64,000 nt of DNA from Albirhodobacter sp048262715. Its GTDB lineage: Bacteria > Pseudomonadota > Alphaproteobacteria > Rhodobacterales > Rhodobacteraceae. Below, in pieces: positions 33,940-43,902 of the stretch; within the stretch, counting starts at the first letter, position 1; every line of letters begins with the position of its first letter. The notes under the pieces are model-generated. The model saw nothing but the letters and a program-made list of their open reading frames with translations. It was not told the origin of the DNA and ran no database searches. A program made the translations under genes and the position numbers. The stretch spans positions 186,001-250,000 of the forward strand of contig JBLXEV010000003.1 of assembly GCA_048262715.1 (NCBI GenBank). The letters run 5' to 3'.

Positions 33940-34473
33940 TCAGCGTTTTTTTACGAATTCCGTCAGAATAACAATCCGTTGGCCCTCAACGCGGCCCTCA
34001 ATATGGCTCGCGTTATCTGCCACGAGCGAAATCCCTCGCACCGCAGTGCCGCGCTTGGCGGTGAAGCCCGCGCCTTTGACCGGCAGATCCTTGATCAACG
34101 TCACCGTATCGCCCGCAGTCAACACCGTGCCATTGCTATCGCGGTGGATCACGCCTTCAAGCGGCTGGCCCGCCTGCGCCATCAAGAGCACCTCCGGCTC
34201 CATCATCATCCCCTCGCGCGCCTCAGTCGCCCAAGCCGCCTCCAGCGCGCCCAGCTTGCGCCAGACCGCCACCTGAACCTCCGGCACGCCAGACCATGCG
34301 GCGCCCTCCAGGCAGCGCCAATGCGCCTCGGGGGCTTCCGCAGACTGGCAAGTCTCACACAGCACGATAGCGCCCTGCGTGCCCGCGACCTCCACCGCCT
34401 CGAGCCCCTCCGCTGCGCCACAAAATTCACACACCCCACCGGAGCGCGCCAGAAGATCATCCAAGACTGCCAT
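33940..34473 (-). CDS. yjdM: PhnA/YjdM family zinc-ribbon protein
   Basis: A 177-residue protein: N-terminal zinc ribbon (CEFCG at residues 15-19, CETC near 39-42), a middle segment, and the C-terminal PhnA domain (VIHRDSNGTVLTAGDTVTLIKDLPVKGAGFTAKRGTAVRGISL, then HIEGRVEGQRIVILTEFVKK). Called alkylphosphonate utilisation protein in older databases, but E. coli YjdM has no proven role there and is not phosphonoacetate hydrolase. Alone in its neighbourhood. Confidence 0.88.
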   Translation of the reverse strand: MAVLDDLLARSGGVCEFCGAAEGLEAVEVAGTQGAIVLCETCQSAEAPEAHWRCLEGAAWSGVPEVQVAVWRKLGALEAAWATEAREGMMMEPEVLLMAQAGQPLEGVIHRDSNGTVLTAGDTVTLIKDLPVKGAGFTAKRGTAVRGISLVADNASHIEGRVEGQRIVILTEFVKKR

Positions 34474-34583
34474 ACTCTATACCTCGAAGCTGATGTCACT
34501 CTCTGCTAGGCCCCTGCCCGCGCCAGCACAAGGTGAACACCCAAAAAAACAAAGGCGCGGCCGATCTCTCGCGCCGCGCCCTT

Positions 34584-34620
34584 GCGCTTTCGGTTGCTTA
34601 AAATATCCCGGGGGTGTGAG
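34584..34620 (+). repeat. Dispersed TAAATATCC element, copy 6 (type II)
   Basis: GCGCTTTCGGTTGCTT then AAAATATCCCGGGGGTGTGA, immediately followed by the perfect hairpin GAGGGGGC-AGC-GCCCCCTC at 34618-34636. Confidence 0.75.
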
Positions 34621-34639
34621 GGGGCAGCGCCCCCTCTTC

Positions 34640-36544
34640 TCAGCACGCGTCCCGCTGATCGTCCCATTCCCATTTGGTTGCGAACTCGCCCAGCTTCAGA
34701 CGCAGCGCCTCGCGGTCCAGCTCCGGCCCCGCGATGACGCGAGCGACAAGGCCACGGCGCTTGCATTCCACCACCTCGTCGCAGCGCGCATCGAACCCGC
34801 TTTGCGCGAAGACATCCGTAAAGATCCGGCGTATGGCGCGTTTGCGCAGCTCTGGTTTGAAGATCTTGCCGACCGCCGTTTTTGGCAACTCGTCCATCAC
34901 TTCGATATATTTCGGAACCGCCGCACGCTCATGGATATGCGCGCGCGCATAGGCCATCAGATCATCCAGATCCGCCTCTGCCCCGTCCACCAGTTCGAGG
35001 TAGACGCAAGGCAGCTCGCCCGCGAAGCTGTCGGGCTGGCCAATCGCGCCCGCGAAGGCCACGGCAGGGTGACCGGCCATGGCTTCCTCAATCTCGGCGG
35101 GGTCGATATTGTGCCCGCCGCGGATGATCAGATCCTTCGCGCGGCCCGTGATCCAAAGATATCCATCGGTGTCGAGCCGCCCCAAATCCCCGGTGCGCAA
35201 GAAACGCTCTTCGGCGAAAAGATCGTGGTTTTTGTCCGCCTCGGTATAGGTCGATCCCTCAAACACCCCCGGATTGGCAACACAAATCTCGCCGACCTCA
35301 TCGGCAGGGCATTCGATAAACCCCTCCGGCGTCTTGCGCAGGATCCGCACATGGCAATGCGGCAGCGGCAAGCCGACAGAGCCCACCTTCTTCATCCCGT
35401 CCACCGGATTGCATGAGACAAGACAAGTCGCCTCGGTCAGCCCATAGCCCTCGGCAATCTCAACACCCGTCGCGGCTTTGAAGCGATTGTACAGCTCCAT
35501 CGGCAGCGGCGCGGAACCGGAAATCGCGGTGCGCAGGGACGAGACATCCGCATCCACGGGCCGCTGCATCAGCGCGGAAATCGCGGTAGGAACCGCGATC
35601 AGGAAGGTCACATTCCAGCGCTCGATGAGCTTCCAGAAATTGTCGAACACCCCTTCCCCGCGATAGCCCGCAGGGGTCGGCATCACCATATGCGCCCCCG
35701 AGGCAATGCAGGACATCAGCACAGGATAAGCCGCAAAGACATGGAACAGCGGCAGTGGGCAGATCAGCACGTCTGTCTTGTCAAACAGGAGCTTCCCGCC
35801 GAGCCAGCCGTTATAGATCATCCCCGAATATTTATGCTGCGCGACCTTAGGCATCCCCGTGGTGCCGCCGGTGTGGAAATAGGCGCAGACGCGATCTTTC
35901 TGGATATCTGCAAAGCTCAGGCGATCACTCGGCTGCGCATCGCAGAGCTTGGCAAAATCATGGGTTTTCGCCTGATGCTGCACAGGATTCTTTGGCCGGA
36001 TCAGCGACACGATCCACGATTTCGGCGGCGTCAGATAGCGGTTGAGATCAATCTCGATGACATGCTCGACATTGGGCGCGAGGGCCACCGCCTGCGCTGT
36101 GCGCTGTGCCACATCCGTTTTCGGGAAGGCTCTTAACGTCACCACAACCTTCGCACGGGTCTCTCGCAGGATCGCGCCGATTTGCTCGGGCTCCAGCAGC
36201 GGGTTCACGGGGTTCACGATCCCCACTGTCGCGCCCGCCAGCAGGGTCACGGCGGTTTCGAGGCAATTGGGCAGAATATAGGCGACGGTGTCAGTCTCGG
36301 TCACGCCAAGCGCACGCAGCGCGTTCGCCGCCTGTGTCACGCGGGATTTCAGCGCGGACCACGTCAGCGTCTGCGCCGGATCTTTCGCCCCCGAAGTGAT
36401 CTGGAAGGAAATCGCGGGACGGTCGCCATGCGCGGCAGCGGCGCGGGCCACAAAATCATAGATCGTGACGGCGCGATCGACGCCCTCCCACGGCATATCC
36501 GCTTCGACCCGATTCCGGTCCTCGATAGTGGCGAATCTTGGCAT
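34640..36544 (-). CDS. Acyl-CoA synthetase (AMP-forming), fatty acid type
   Basis: A 634-residue adenylate-forming ligase. AMP-binding motif YFHTGGTTGMPKVAQHKY, EGYGLTEATC (A5 motif), RFLRTGDLGRLDTDGYLWITGRAKDLIIRGGHNIDP, and the C-terminal lysine in LPKTAVGKIFKPELRK. This is the medium/long-chain acyl-CoA synthetase pattern and not the acetyl/propionyl type of prpE; the exact acid is unknown. GGAGGAG upstream fixes the ATG at 36544. It carries an extra segment at about residues 185-215 (ditto other alphaproteobacterial members). Likely monocistronic. Confidence 0.88.
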   Translation of the reverse strand: MPRFATIEDRNRVEADMPWEGVDRAVTIYDFVARAAAAHGDRPAISFQITSGAKDPAQTLTWSALKSRVTQAANALRALGVTETDTVAYILPNCLETAVTLLAGATVGIVNPVNPLLEPEQIGAILRETRAKVVVTLRAFPKTDVAQRTAQAVALAPNVEHVIEIDLNRYLTPPKSWIVSLIRPKNPVQHQAKTHDFAKLCDAQPSDRLSFADIQKDRVCAYFHTGGTTGMPKVAQHKYSGMIYNGWLGGKLLFDKTDVLICPLPLFHVFAAYPVLMSCIASGAHMVMPTPAGYRGEGVFDNFWKLIERWNVTFLIAVPTAISALMQRPVDADVSSLRTAISGSAPLPMELYNRFKAATGVEIAEGYGLTEATCLVSCNPVDGMKKVGSVGLPLPHCHVRILRKTPEGFIECPADEVGEICVANPGVFEGSTYTEADKNHDLFAEERFLRTGDLGRLDTDGYLWITGRAKDLIIRGGHNIDPAEIEEAMAGHPAVAFAGAIGQPDSFAGELPCVYLELVDGAEADLDDLMAYARAHIHERAAVPKYIEVMDELPKTAVGKIFKPELRKRAIRRIFTDVFAQSGFDARCDEVVECKRRGLVARVIAGPELDREALRLKLGEFATKWEWDDQRDAC

Positions 36545-36711
36545 CTGAACTCCTCCCTCGGGCCGCATCTCCTCATCCGGCCGCACCCTCAGCATGCGCC
36601 AAGAAGGCGTGTTCCGGCAAGGGTTTGCAAGAAGCGGATACGTCACGTCATAAGTGGTTGGAACGCAGGGTCAATTCCACAATTGCTTGGGCACTACGGA
36701 AAACACCCACG

Positions 36712-36739
36712 AAAAAGGCGCCCCAAAGGGCGCCTAAAG
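36712..36739 (-). terminator. Rho-independent terminator of the BON-LysM gene
   Basis: AGGCGCCC-TTT-GGGCGCCT stem read on the minus strand, followed by TTTTTC. Confidence 0.85.
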
Positions 36740-36764
36740 AGTCCGTCACCAAGAAATCTGCAGA

Positions 36765-37205
36765 TCAGGCTTTGCCGCCCGGAATCCGCAGCACTTGGCC
36801 CGGATAGATCTTGTCAGGATGGGTCAGCATCGGCTTGTTCGCCTCGAAAATCTGGTTGTAGAGGTTCGCATTGCCCAGTGTTTTCTTCGCAATCGCAGAC
36901 AGCGTGTCGCCCTTCACAACGGTGTGGAACACAGCCTCTGCGGTATCAGCATCATCGGTGGTTTCCACCGCGCCCACGCCTTCAACATTGCCAACCGCGA
37001 GAATGATCTTCTCTTTAGTCTCCGCATCCACCGCCTTGCCGCCGACGACAACCTTATCGCCGTCAATTTTCAGCTCAACGCCGGACGCATCCAAACCAAG
37101 CTCTTTGAGCTCAGATTGCAGCGCGTCAACGGTCGGCTCCGCCGCATCGGCTTTGCCGCCGAACAGCGATTTTCCAGCGTTTTTGACGAAATTGAACAGA
37201 CCCAT
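36765..37205 (-). CDS. BON and LysM domain protein (Kbp/YgaU-like)
   Basis: A 146-residue protein: N-terminal MGLFNFVKNAGKSLFG, a BON domain (about 28-85, ELKELGLDASGVELKIDGDKVVVGGKAVDAETKEKIILAVGNVEGV), and a C-terminal LysM domain (about 95-144, FHTVVKGDTLSAIAKKTLGNANLYNQIFEANKPMLTHPDKIYPGQVLRIP). The layout and length match E. coli Kbp (YgaU), a cytoplasmic potassium-binding protein. No signal peptide. Start at 37205 because GAGGAG is seven bases upstream; the ATG at 37211 is too close to it. Confidence 0.88.
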   Translation of the reverse strand: MGLFNFVKNAGKSLFGGKADAAEPTVDALQSELKELGLDASGVELKIDGDKVVVGGKAVDAETKEKIILAVGNVEGVGAVETTDDADTAEAVFHTVVKGDTLSAIAKKTLGNANLYNQIFEANKPMLTHPDKIYPGQVLRIPGGKA

Positions 37206-37391
37206 AAACATACTCCTCAATCGGGGGCAGTACCTCGCCCCGTGGGTTAATATGCGGGCAGTATGGGGGCTATCGACGACGTTGCAACCGATAACCGCGC
37301 GGCATTCAGGGGGAAAACCTCGCCGCTTTGCCCCACAGTTGGGTTGCGGGGCAAAGGGAATGGCGGCGATGTTGTTCTATATCAGGGCGTT

Positions 37392-39179
37392 TTACGCCGC
37401 GCCGCCCTCGGTAAATTGCAGCTTGGCAAGCCGCGCATAAAGCCCGCCCTGCGCCACCAATTCCTCATGCGTGCCCTGCGCCACGATCTCGCCGCCGTCG
37501 AAGACCACGATCCGATCCGCCTTCTTCACCGTCGCCAAACGGTGCGCGACGATCAGTGTCGTGCGGTCCTGGGATAGCCGATCCACCGCCGATTGGACGG
37601 CGCGCTCCGATTGCGCGTCCAGCGCCGAGGTAGCCTCATCCAAGAGCAAGATCGGCGCATCGCGCAAAATCGCCCGCGCAATTGCGATCCGTTGTTTTTG
37701 CCCGCCGGACAGCATCACGCCGCGCTCGCCCACATAGGTTTCCAGCCCCTCCGGCAGCGCTTGCAAGAAATCGAGCGCATGGGCGGCCTCTGCGGCGGCC
37801 TCCACCTCGGCATCTGTGGCCTCAGGCCGACCAAAGCGGATATTTTCTCGCGCGGAGGCAGCGAAGATCACCGGATCTTGGGGCACCAAGGCGATAGATT
37901 TACGGAAATCATCCCGCGCCAATGCTTTGAGGTCATAGCCATCAATCGAGATCGCGCCCGCATCAGGATCATAGAACCGCTGGATCAACTGGATGATCGT
38001 CGTCTTGCCCGCGCCCGAAGGACCGACCAGCGCCACGGTTTGCCCCGCCGGAATATCGAGCGAAATCCCTTTGAGGGCCGAGGTGTCAGGCCGGGACGGA
38101 TAATTGAACGTCACATCTTCGAACCGGATCGCGCCTTTCGCCGGCATTGGCAGCGGCACAGGATGGTCTGGATCGTTCACGGTATCGGTGGCGGAAAGCA
38201 GCTCCGCCAGACGCTCTGTCGCGCCTGCAGCCCGCTGGATCTCGCCCCAAATCTCCGACAGCGCGCCGACCGAACCCGCCACCATCACCGCGTAGATCAC
38301 GAATTGCACCAACTCGCCGACCGACATCACCCCTTGGCGCACATCCCGCGCGCCGATCCACAGCACGCCGACCACCCCCGCGAAAACGAGGAAGATCACG
38401 ATCATCGTCATCACGGCCCGCGTCCCGATCCGCGTCTGAGCAGAGCGATAGGCGCGCTCTGTCACGTCGGAGAATGCCGCGCGGGTCTGGGGCTCATGGG
38501 TGAAGGCCTGCACCGTTTGCACCGAAGATAACGCTTCGGAGGCAGAGCCAGAGGATTTCGCGATCCAATCCTGATTTTCGCGCGAGAGTTTGCGCAGGCG
38601 ACGGCCCAATACGATGATCGGCACAACAACCGCAGGCACGATGAGCAAAACGAGCCCCGTCAGCTTGGCCGAGGTCAGCATCAGCATCACCAGCCCGCCG
38701 ATCAGGATCAGCACATTTCGCAGCGCGACCGATACAGACGAACCGATAACCGACAGGATCAATGTGGTGTCGGTGGTGATCCGGGAGATGATTTCCCCCG
38801 TCAGGATCCGCTCGAAGAACACGGGCGACATTGCGGTCACGCGGTCAAACACCGCCTTGCGGATATCGGCGACGACACGCTCGCCCAAGCGCGTGACGAG
38901 GTAATAGCGCAGCCCCGTGCCCAGCGCGAGCAAGGTCGCGATCAAAAGCGCCGCCGCAAAATACTGGTCGAGAAGCTGCGCGCCTTGTTGGAACCCATCC
39001 ACCACGCGGCGCACCGCCAACGGCAGGATCAGCGAGATCGAGGCTGTCAGCACCAGCGCGCCCAGCGCCATAAAAGCGAGCTTCCGATACGGACGAACGA
39101 AGGGCACCAGCCCTGTCAGCGCCCCGATCCGTTTTGTCGTCGGGCGGTCTTCGCTCGATGATGCGGGTCTACGTGCCAT
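37392..39179 (-). CDS. ABC exporter, fused permease and ATPase (MsbA/Bmr-like)
   Basis: A 595-residue half-transporter: six transmembrane segments (about 30-320) and an ATPase domain with GPSGAGKTT, LSGGQKQRIAIARAIL, ILLLDEATSALD and IVAHRLATVKKAD. It works as a homodimer. The substrate cannot be read; the closest relatives are annotated as lipid A or multidrug exporters. A second exporter of the same architecture is at 60968. Monocistronic by spacing. Confidence 0.9.
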   Translation of the reverse strand: MARRPASSSEDRPTTKRIGALTGLVPFVRPYRKLAFMALGALVLTASISLILPLAVRRVVDGFQQGAQLLDQYFAAALLIATLLALGTGLRYYLVTRLGERVVADIRKAVFDRVTAMSPVFFERILTGEIISRITTDTTLILSVIGSSVSVALRNVLILIGGLVMLMLTSAKLTGLVLLIVPAVVVPIIVLGRRLRKLSRENQDWIAKSSGSASEALSSVQTVQAFTHEPQTRAAFSDVTERAYRSAQTRIGTRAVMTMIVIFLVFAGVVGVLWIGARDVRQGVMSVGELVQFVIYAVMVAGSVGALSEIWGEIQRAAGATERLAELLSATDTVNDPDHPVPLPMPAKGAIRFEDVTFNYPSRPDTSALKGISLDIPAGQTVALVGPSGAGKTTIIQLIQRFYDPDAGAISIDGYDLKALARDDFRKSIALVPQDPVIFAASARENIRFGRPEATDAEVEAAAEAAHALDFLQALPEGLETYVGERGVMLSGGQKQRIAIARAILRDAPILLLDEATSALDAQSERAVQSAVDRLSQDRTTLIVAHRLATVKKADRIVVFDGGEIVAQGTHEELVAQGGLYARLAKLQFTEGGAA

Positions 39180-39358
39180 TTGATCCCTCTCGCGCAGTTG
39201 CTAGGAGGTGTAGGCAGATGCACGGGACGGGGCAACCCCCGCCAAGGGCATCTGGCTGTGACATTTCCGCCGCGATGCCCGCATTCAGACGCGAAAATCC
39301 GAGCGGACACAGCTGCCCGCTCGGATCTAAAACAATATCTCTGCGCCTACAGCGGGCT

Positions 39359-41542
39359 TTAGAGGAGCGGCGTAATAATCCGCACAGCAACGCGGCGGTT
39401 GCGTTTCTCATCTGCCTGCGTGTCGATCAACAGCTCGGTTTCCCCGTAGCCTTGAACCACCATATTCTCCGCTGGAATGTCGAAATATTCCGTCAGAGCG
39501 AGGGCAACAGTCTCGGCACGACGATCTGACAAGGCGAGGTTCATTGCTCCTTTGCCCGTCGCATCCGTATGGCCTTCGATCAAGAACACCTCATTCTTAT
39601 TCTCATCAAGCAGCTGCTGCATTGCCTCGCCGAGATCGGCAAGCTCATCCACCTGCGCCGTGGTCAGGGCCGCAGATCCCGTGGCGAAGGTGATATTATC
39701 CACCCCAATGGTCGCCGCGAGATGGCGCACTTGCGGGATTTCGCGCACCTGACGCAGGCTGAAGGTCCGGCCGATTTTCGCAATCTCACGCTGCGCAAGG
39801 GCGGCTTTCAACGCCACATCCCCATCGCGGGCCGAGATCACAGCCGGACGCGCGGGCGGCGGCGGCAAGGTCGAGACATTGACCGCTGTTTCCTCCGCGA
39901 GGTCATTGATCAGGATGGTTTCCTTCCCCTGACGATCATAATGGGCACGTCGGAGCACACGCCCTGTCGCATTGCGCACAGTGACAATCTGCGATCCGTC
40001 GGCGCGATCCACGACAGTGCGGCTCGATCCGTCCTTATAGGTCTCAGTGCGCAAAGTATTGCCCGGTTGGCGCAGCAAGGCATCATCATCCTTGAACACC
40101 TGATAGCTGCCGTCTGGTTGCAGCACGACAACGCGGTCACCGGTATTCGACACAACCTGTTGCTGCGGCTGCGCCACGGCATCTGAGGCATTATTTTTGA
40201 GGATCGAGCCGACCACCAAAGCCCCGAGACCGAGAAGACCTGCCTTCTCCAGATTGGATAGACCGCTCTTCTTACCCGGTGCCACGACTTCCGGTGCCGC
40301 CGCGAATTCTTCGGTCGCACTGCGCGCAGTGCCTTCCGTTACGGTTTCGGTTGTTTCAGTCACAGCCTCAGCCGAGGGGGCGGCATCTGCAGGTTGCTGC
40401 CCAGCCTCAGTCGCCGCGATTGGCGCTGCGGCTTCAGCGGCAGCGCCAGCAGCAGCCCCTCCGAGAAGCGTCGAGAGCGCATTCATTTGTTCCTCTGAAA
40501 CGACAGGCGCTTCAACCGGCGTAGCTGTCGGATCTTCCTTTGGCGCGGCCGTCTTCAGGCCAGCATTCGGATCGGCGATGGTCCCATCCGCTTTAACGCC
40601 CAGTTCTGCCTCGGCCTTGGCCCGTGCTTCCGCCTGAGCGGCAAGAGTCTCTGCATCGGATGCAGGTTCAGCCGCTTGCGGTTCAGCAGGAGGCTGCGCC
40701 TCTGGCTTAGCAGAGGCATCAGCGTCGGCCGCCTTAGCATCAGCCTTCGCCTTCGCAGCTGCGTCCGCCTGATCTTGAGCTTGTGCATCAGCTTTTGCGG
40801 CCTCGGCATCCGCCTTGGCTTTTGCATCGGCCTCAGCAGCCTTCGCTTCGGCCTTAGCCTGTTCCTCGGCAGCCTTTTCATCAGCCTTCGCTGCAGCATC
40901 AGCCGCTTTGGCATCGGCCTTGGCCTGTGCCTCTTGCGCCTTCATCTGTGCCTCGGCAGCCTTTTCATTAGCCTTCGCCGCAGCACCAGCCGCTTTGGCA
41001 TCGGCCTTAGCCTGTGCCTCTTGCGCCTTCACCTGTTCCTCGGCAGCCTTTTCATCAGCCTTCGCTGCAGCATCAGCCGCTTTGGCATCGGCCTTGGCCT
41101 GTGCCTCTTGCGCCTTCACCTGCTCCTCGGCAGCTTTCTCGTCGGCTTTCGCCTTGGCCTCTGCGTCGGCGGCTGCAGCGGCTTCCGCTTTCGCCTCAGC
41201 ATCTGCTTCTGCCTCTGCTTTAGCTTGTGCAGCGGCTTGGGCCTGTGCGTCCGCTTCTACGGCGGTAGCCGCGTTGGCATCAGTCGCGGCTTGCGCATCT
41301 GCTGCTTCTGCATCCGCCTTGGCCTGTGCCTCCGCCAGTTCGGCCTGAATCTTTTCAGCCTTCGCGATCAGTTCAGCGTTTTCAGGATCGCAGGTGACAT
41401 CGGCAGTGGGCTCACACAGAACGGTGCCGTCCGCCGCAACAACCGCCCCCGTCTCTGTTAGAGTTTGGGCCATCAATGGCCAAGGATTTGCATTCATCAA
41501 CGCAACAGACAGTGCCGCGGTGGAATTCAACAATCGCTTCAT
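39359..41542 (-). CDS. OmpA-family protein with long Ala/Lys/Glu-rich repeat region
   Basis: A 727-residue exported protein: signal peptide about 1-26 (ending PLMAQ), a region of about 300 residues made almost only of Ala, Lys, Glu, Asp and Gln (about 50-330) and predicted as a long helix or coiled coil, a middle part with one hydrophobic segment (GLLGLGALVVGSIL), and a C-terminal OmpA peptidoglycan-binding domain (ITFATGSAALTTAQVDELADLG, LIEGHTDATGKGAMNLALSDRRAETVA, GYGETELL, NRRVAVRI). It probably spans periplasm to peptidoglycan like a TolA/OmpA hybrid. The repeat region holds an 87-bp tandem repeat, which may vary between strains. Confidence 0.88.
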   Translation of the reverse strand: MKRLLNSTAALSVALMNANPWPLMAQTLTETGAVVAADGTVLCEPTADVTCDPENAELIAKAEKIQAELAEAQAKADAEAADAQAATDANAATAVEADAQAQAAAQAKAEAEADAEAKAEAAAAADAEAKAKADEKAAEEQVKAQEAQAKADAKAADAAAKADEKAAEEQVKAQEAQAKADAKAAGAAAKANEKAAEAQMKAQEAQAKADAKAADAAAKADEKAAEEQAKAEAKAAEADAKAKADAEAAKADAQAQDQADAAAKAKADAKAADADASAKPEAQPPAEPQAAEPASDAETLAAQAEARAKAEAELGVKADGTIADPNAGLKTAAPKEDPTATPVEAPVVSEEQMNALSTLLGGAAAGAAAEAAAPIAATEAGQQPADAAPSAEAVTETTETVTEGTARSATEEFAAAPEVVAPGKKSGLSNLEKAGLLGLGALVVGSILKNNASDAVAQPQQQVVSNTGDRVVVLQPDGSYQVFKDDDALLRQPGNTLRTETYKDGSSRTVVDRADGSQIVTVRNATGRVLRRAHYDRQGKETILINDLAEETAVNVSTLPPPPARPAVISARDGDVALKAALAQREIAKIGRTFSLRQVREIPQVRHLAATIGVDNITFATGSAALTTAQVDELADLGEAMQQLLDENKNEVFLIEGHTDATGKGAMNLALSDRRAETVALALTEYFDIPAENMVVQGYGETELLIDTQADEKRNRRVAVRIITPLL
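40867..41127. repeat. 87-bp tandem repeat inside the OmpA-like gene
   Basis: Units begin with CGGCAGCCTTTTCAT at 40867, 40954 and 41041; a diverged fourth unit starts at 41128. The spacing is exactly 87 bases, 29 codons, encoding KADEKAAEEQVKAQEAQ-type units. Confidence 0.9.
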
Positions 41543-41772
41543 AGAGCACCCTTTCGTGGTCAAACCGCCAAACTTGCCATTTCAGACAGCCGCATCGGCG
41601 CAGAGGTGAGGCTCACACGAAGCCCGCCGATATGCGATATCAACGCCGTGATAGGCGATAACGTTCCACGCGCGCGCCGCATTTCATCGCGCGGCATTGG
41701 CAATTTGACCGTCTTCCGGCCCAGAGGCACTGGTGCGGGTTGTTGACAGTATTCTGAAAAACAAGGGTATTT

Positions 41773-41859
41773 TGGTGCGGGCGGCCGGACTCGAACCGGC
41801 ATGGGCTTATCGCCCGAGGGAGTTTAAGTCCCATGCGTCTACCATTTCGCCACGCCCGC
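41773..41859 (-). tRNA. tRNA-Leu, anticodon UAA
   Basis: Read on the minus strand: 5' GCGGGCG pairs with GCCCGCA of the acceptor arm, followed by encoded CCA. D arm, anticodon loop CTTAAAC (anticodon TAA), a long variable arm (CTCGGGCGATAAGCCC) as expected for a class II tRNA, and T arm GCCGGTTCGAGTCCGGC are all visible. 87 bases including CCA. Confidence 0.97.
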
Positions 41860-42053
41860 GTGCGAGGCCCGCTTCGGGCATCACAGGCCTTGGCTAGCCG
41901 ATGATGCGGATTTGGGCAAGGGTCTCACGCAACGCGCATATGCCGCACGCGCTTTTCCCACATCACAGCAATGCACGAGACGCCAAAGCCTCTGGCCTCC
42001 CTCGTGATTCCCAAGTAAACCCGCCTCAAACCGGACGAAAGGGCCTCTCACGC

Positions 42054-43763
42054 ATGGCGCGCCATCTCATCACCTCGGCTATCCCCTATATCAACGGCAT
42101 CAAGCATCTGGGCAATCTTGTCGGCTCGCAGCTTCCCGCCGATCTGTTCGCGCGGTTCCAGCGCGCGCGGGGCAATGAGGTCATGTTCATCTGCGCCACT
42201 GACGAGCACGGCACCCCTGCGGAACTGGCCGCTGCGAAATCCGGCAAGCCGATTGAGGACTACTGCGCCGAGATGCACGCCGTTCAGGCGGATATCGCCG
42301 AAGGCTTCCGCCTCTCGTTCGATCACTTCGGCCGCTCCTCCTCGGCCCAAAACAAAGCCCTGACCCAAGCCTTCGCCAAGCGCCTCGCCGAAGAGGGGCT
42401 GATCCGCGAAGTGACTGAGGAGCAGATGTATTCCAACGCCGATGGCCGCTTCCTGCCGGATCGCTATATTGAGGGCACCTGCCCCAATTGCGGGTTCGAG
42501 TCTGCCCGCGGCGATCAATGCGACAATTGCACCAAGCAGCTCGATCCGGTGGATCTGATCAACCCGCGCTCGACGATCTCGGGCTCGACCGATCTGGAAC
42601 TGCGCGAGACCAAGCATCTATTCCTGCGCCAATCGGCGATGCGCGATAAGCTGCAGGCGTGGATTGATAGCAAGGCCGATTGGCCGATCCTGACCACCTC
42701 GATCGCGAAGAAATGGCTCAATGATGGCGACGGGCTGCAAGATCGCGGCATCACGCGGGATCTGAGCTGGGGCGTGCCCGCGCAATTTGACGGCGCACCT
42801 TGGGCGGGGATGGAAGGCAAGGTCTTCTACGTTTGGTTCGATGCGCCGATCGAATACATCGCCTGCGCGCAGGAATGGGCGGATAAAACCGGCGGCGATT
42901 GGGCGCGCTGGTGGCGCACCGATAAGGGCGCCGAGGATGTTACCTATACCCAGTTCATGGGCAAGGATAACGTGCCGTTCCACACCATCGGCTTCCCCGC
43001 AACGATCTTGGGCTCAAACGAGCCGTGGAAGCTGGTCGATTACATCAAGTCCTTCAACTACCTGAACTATGACGGCGGCCAATTCTCCACCTCGCGCGGG
43101 CGCGGCGTGTTCATGGATCAGGCGCTGTCGCTTCTGCCCGCCGATTACTGGCGCTGGTGGCTGCTCTCGCATGCGCCCGAAAGCGCGGATGCGGAATTCA
43201 CATGGGAGAATTTCCAAACCTCTGCGAATAAAGACCTCGCGGATGTGCTGGGCAATTTCGTCAGCCGGATCACAAAATTCACCCGCTCGAAATTCGGCGA
43301 AGCCCTGCCTGAGGGCGGCTCTTGGGGCGAGCAGGAAGCGGCATTGATCGCTGAGCTGACAACCCGCGTGCGCGAGTATGAACAGTTCATGGAAGATAAA
43401 GAGGTCCGCAAGGCCGCCGCCGAGCTGCGTGCGATCTGGGTAGCGGGCAATGAATATCTGCAATCCGCCGCCCCCTGGACCGTGTTCAAAACCGATCCCG
43501 CGCAGGCCGCGGCACAAGCCCGCCTCGCGCTCAATCTCGTGCGGCTCTACGCGGTGCTCTCCGCGCCGTTCATCCCTGATGCCAGCGCCTCGATGCTGGC
43601 CGGCATGCAGACGGATGACACAAGCTGGCCCGAGGATATCGAGGCCGCGCTGAACGTGCTGCCCGTCGGCCATGCCTTCACCGTGCCGGAGGTGCTGTTC
43701 CGCAAGATCTCGGACGAGGAACGCGAAGACTGGCAAGCCCGCTTCGCAGGCACCCGCGACTAA
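42054..43763 (+). CDS. metG: Methionyl-tRNA synthetase
   Basis: Class I synthetase charging tRNA-Met. 569 residues. The HIGH-type motif is HLGN (residues 19-22 in PYINGIKHLGNLVGS), zinc cysteines CPNCG..CDNC, WFDAPIEY, and the KMSKS-equivalent FSTSRGRG. No C-terminal EMAP/tRNA-binding domain, so the short form. Start at MARHLITSAIPY; the frame is open about 50 codons upstream without similarity. Followed by a strong terminator. Confidence 0.97.
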   Translation: MARHLITSAIPYINGIKHLGNLVGSQLPADLFARFQRARGNEVMFICATDEHGTPAELAAAKSGKPIEDYCAEMHAVQADIAEGFRLSFDHFGRSSSAQNKALTQAFAKRLAEEGLIREVTEEQMYSNADGRFLPDRYIEGTCPNCGFESARGDQCDNCTKQLDPVDLINPRSTISGSTDLELRETKHLFLRQSAMRDKLQAWIDSKADWPILTTSIAKKWLNDGDGLQDRGITRDLSWGVPAQFDGAPWAGMEGKVFYVWFDAPIEYIACAQEWADKTGGDWARWWRTDKGAEDVTYTQFMGKDNVPFHTIGFPATILGSNEPWKLVDYIKSFNYLNYDGGQFSTSRGRGVFMDQALSLLPADYWRWWLLSHAPESADAEFTWENFQTSANKDLADVLGNFVSRITKFTRSKFGEALPEGGSWGEQEAALIAELTTRVREYEQFMEDKEVRKAAAELRAIWVAGNEYLQSAAPWTVFKTDPAQAAAQARLALNLVRLYAVLSAPFIPDASASMLAGMQTDDTSWPEDIEAALNVLPVGHAFTVPEVLFRKISDEEREDWQARFAGTRD

Positions 43764-43785
43764 CCCTGCACCGAACACGCCAATC

Positions 43786-43819
43786 AAAGCCCCCGACGCG
43801 CATCGCATCGGGGGCTTTT
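43786..43819 (+). terminator. Rho-independent terminator of metG
   Basis: GCCCCCGA (43789-43796) pairs with TCGGGGGC (43808-43815), followed by TTTT. Confidence 0.9.
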
Positions 43820-43822
43820 GCA

Positions 43823-43855
43823 TTTCCAAAGAGCATAAATATCCTTAGGGGGTGA
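43823..43855 (+). repeat. Dispersed TAAATATCC element, copy 7 (type I)
   Basis: CCAAAGAGCATAAATATCC then TTAGGGGGTGAGG; a perfect hairpin GGGGGCGC-GA-GCGCCCCC follows at 43870-43887. Confidence 0.75.
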
Positions 43856-43902
43856 GGCCCCAAGGCCGAGGGGGCGCGAGCGCCCCCTTCCGGGCCTGAT
43901 CC

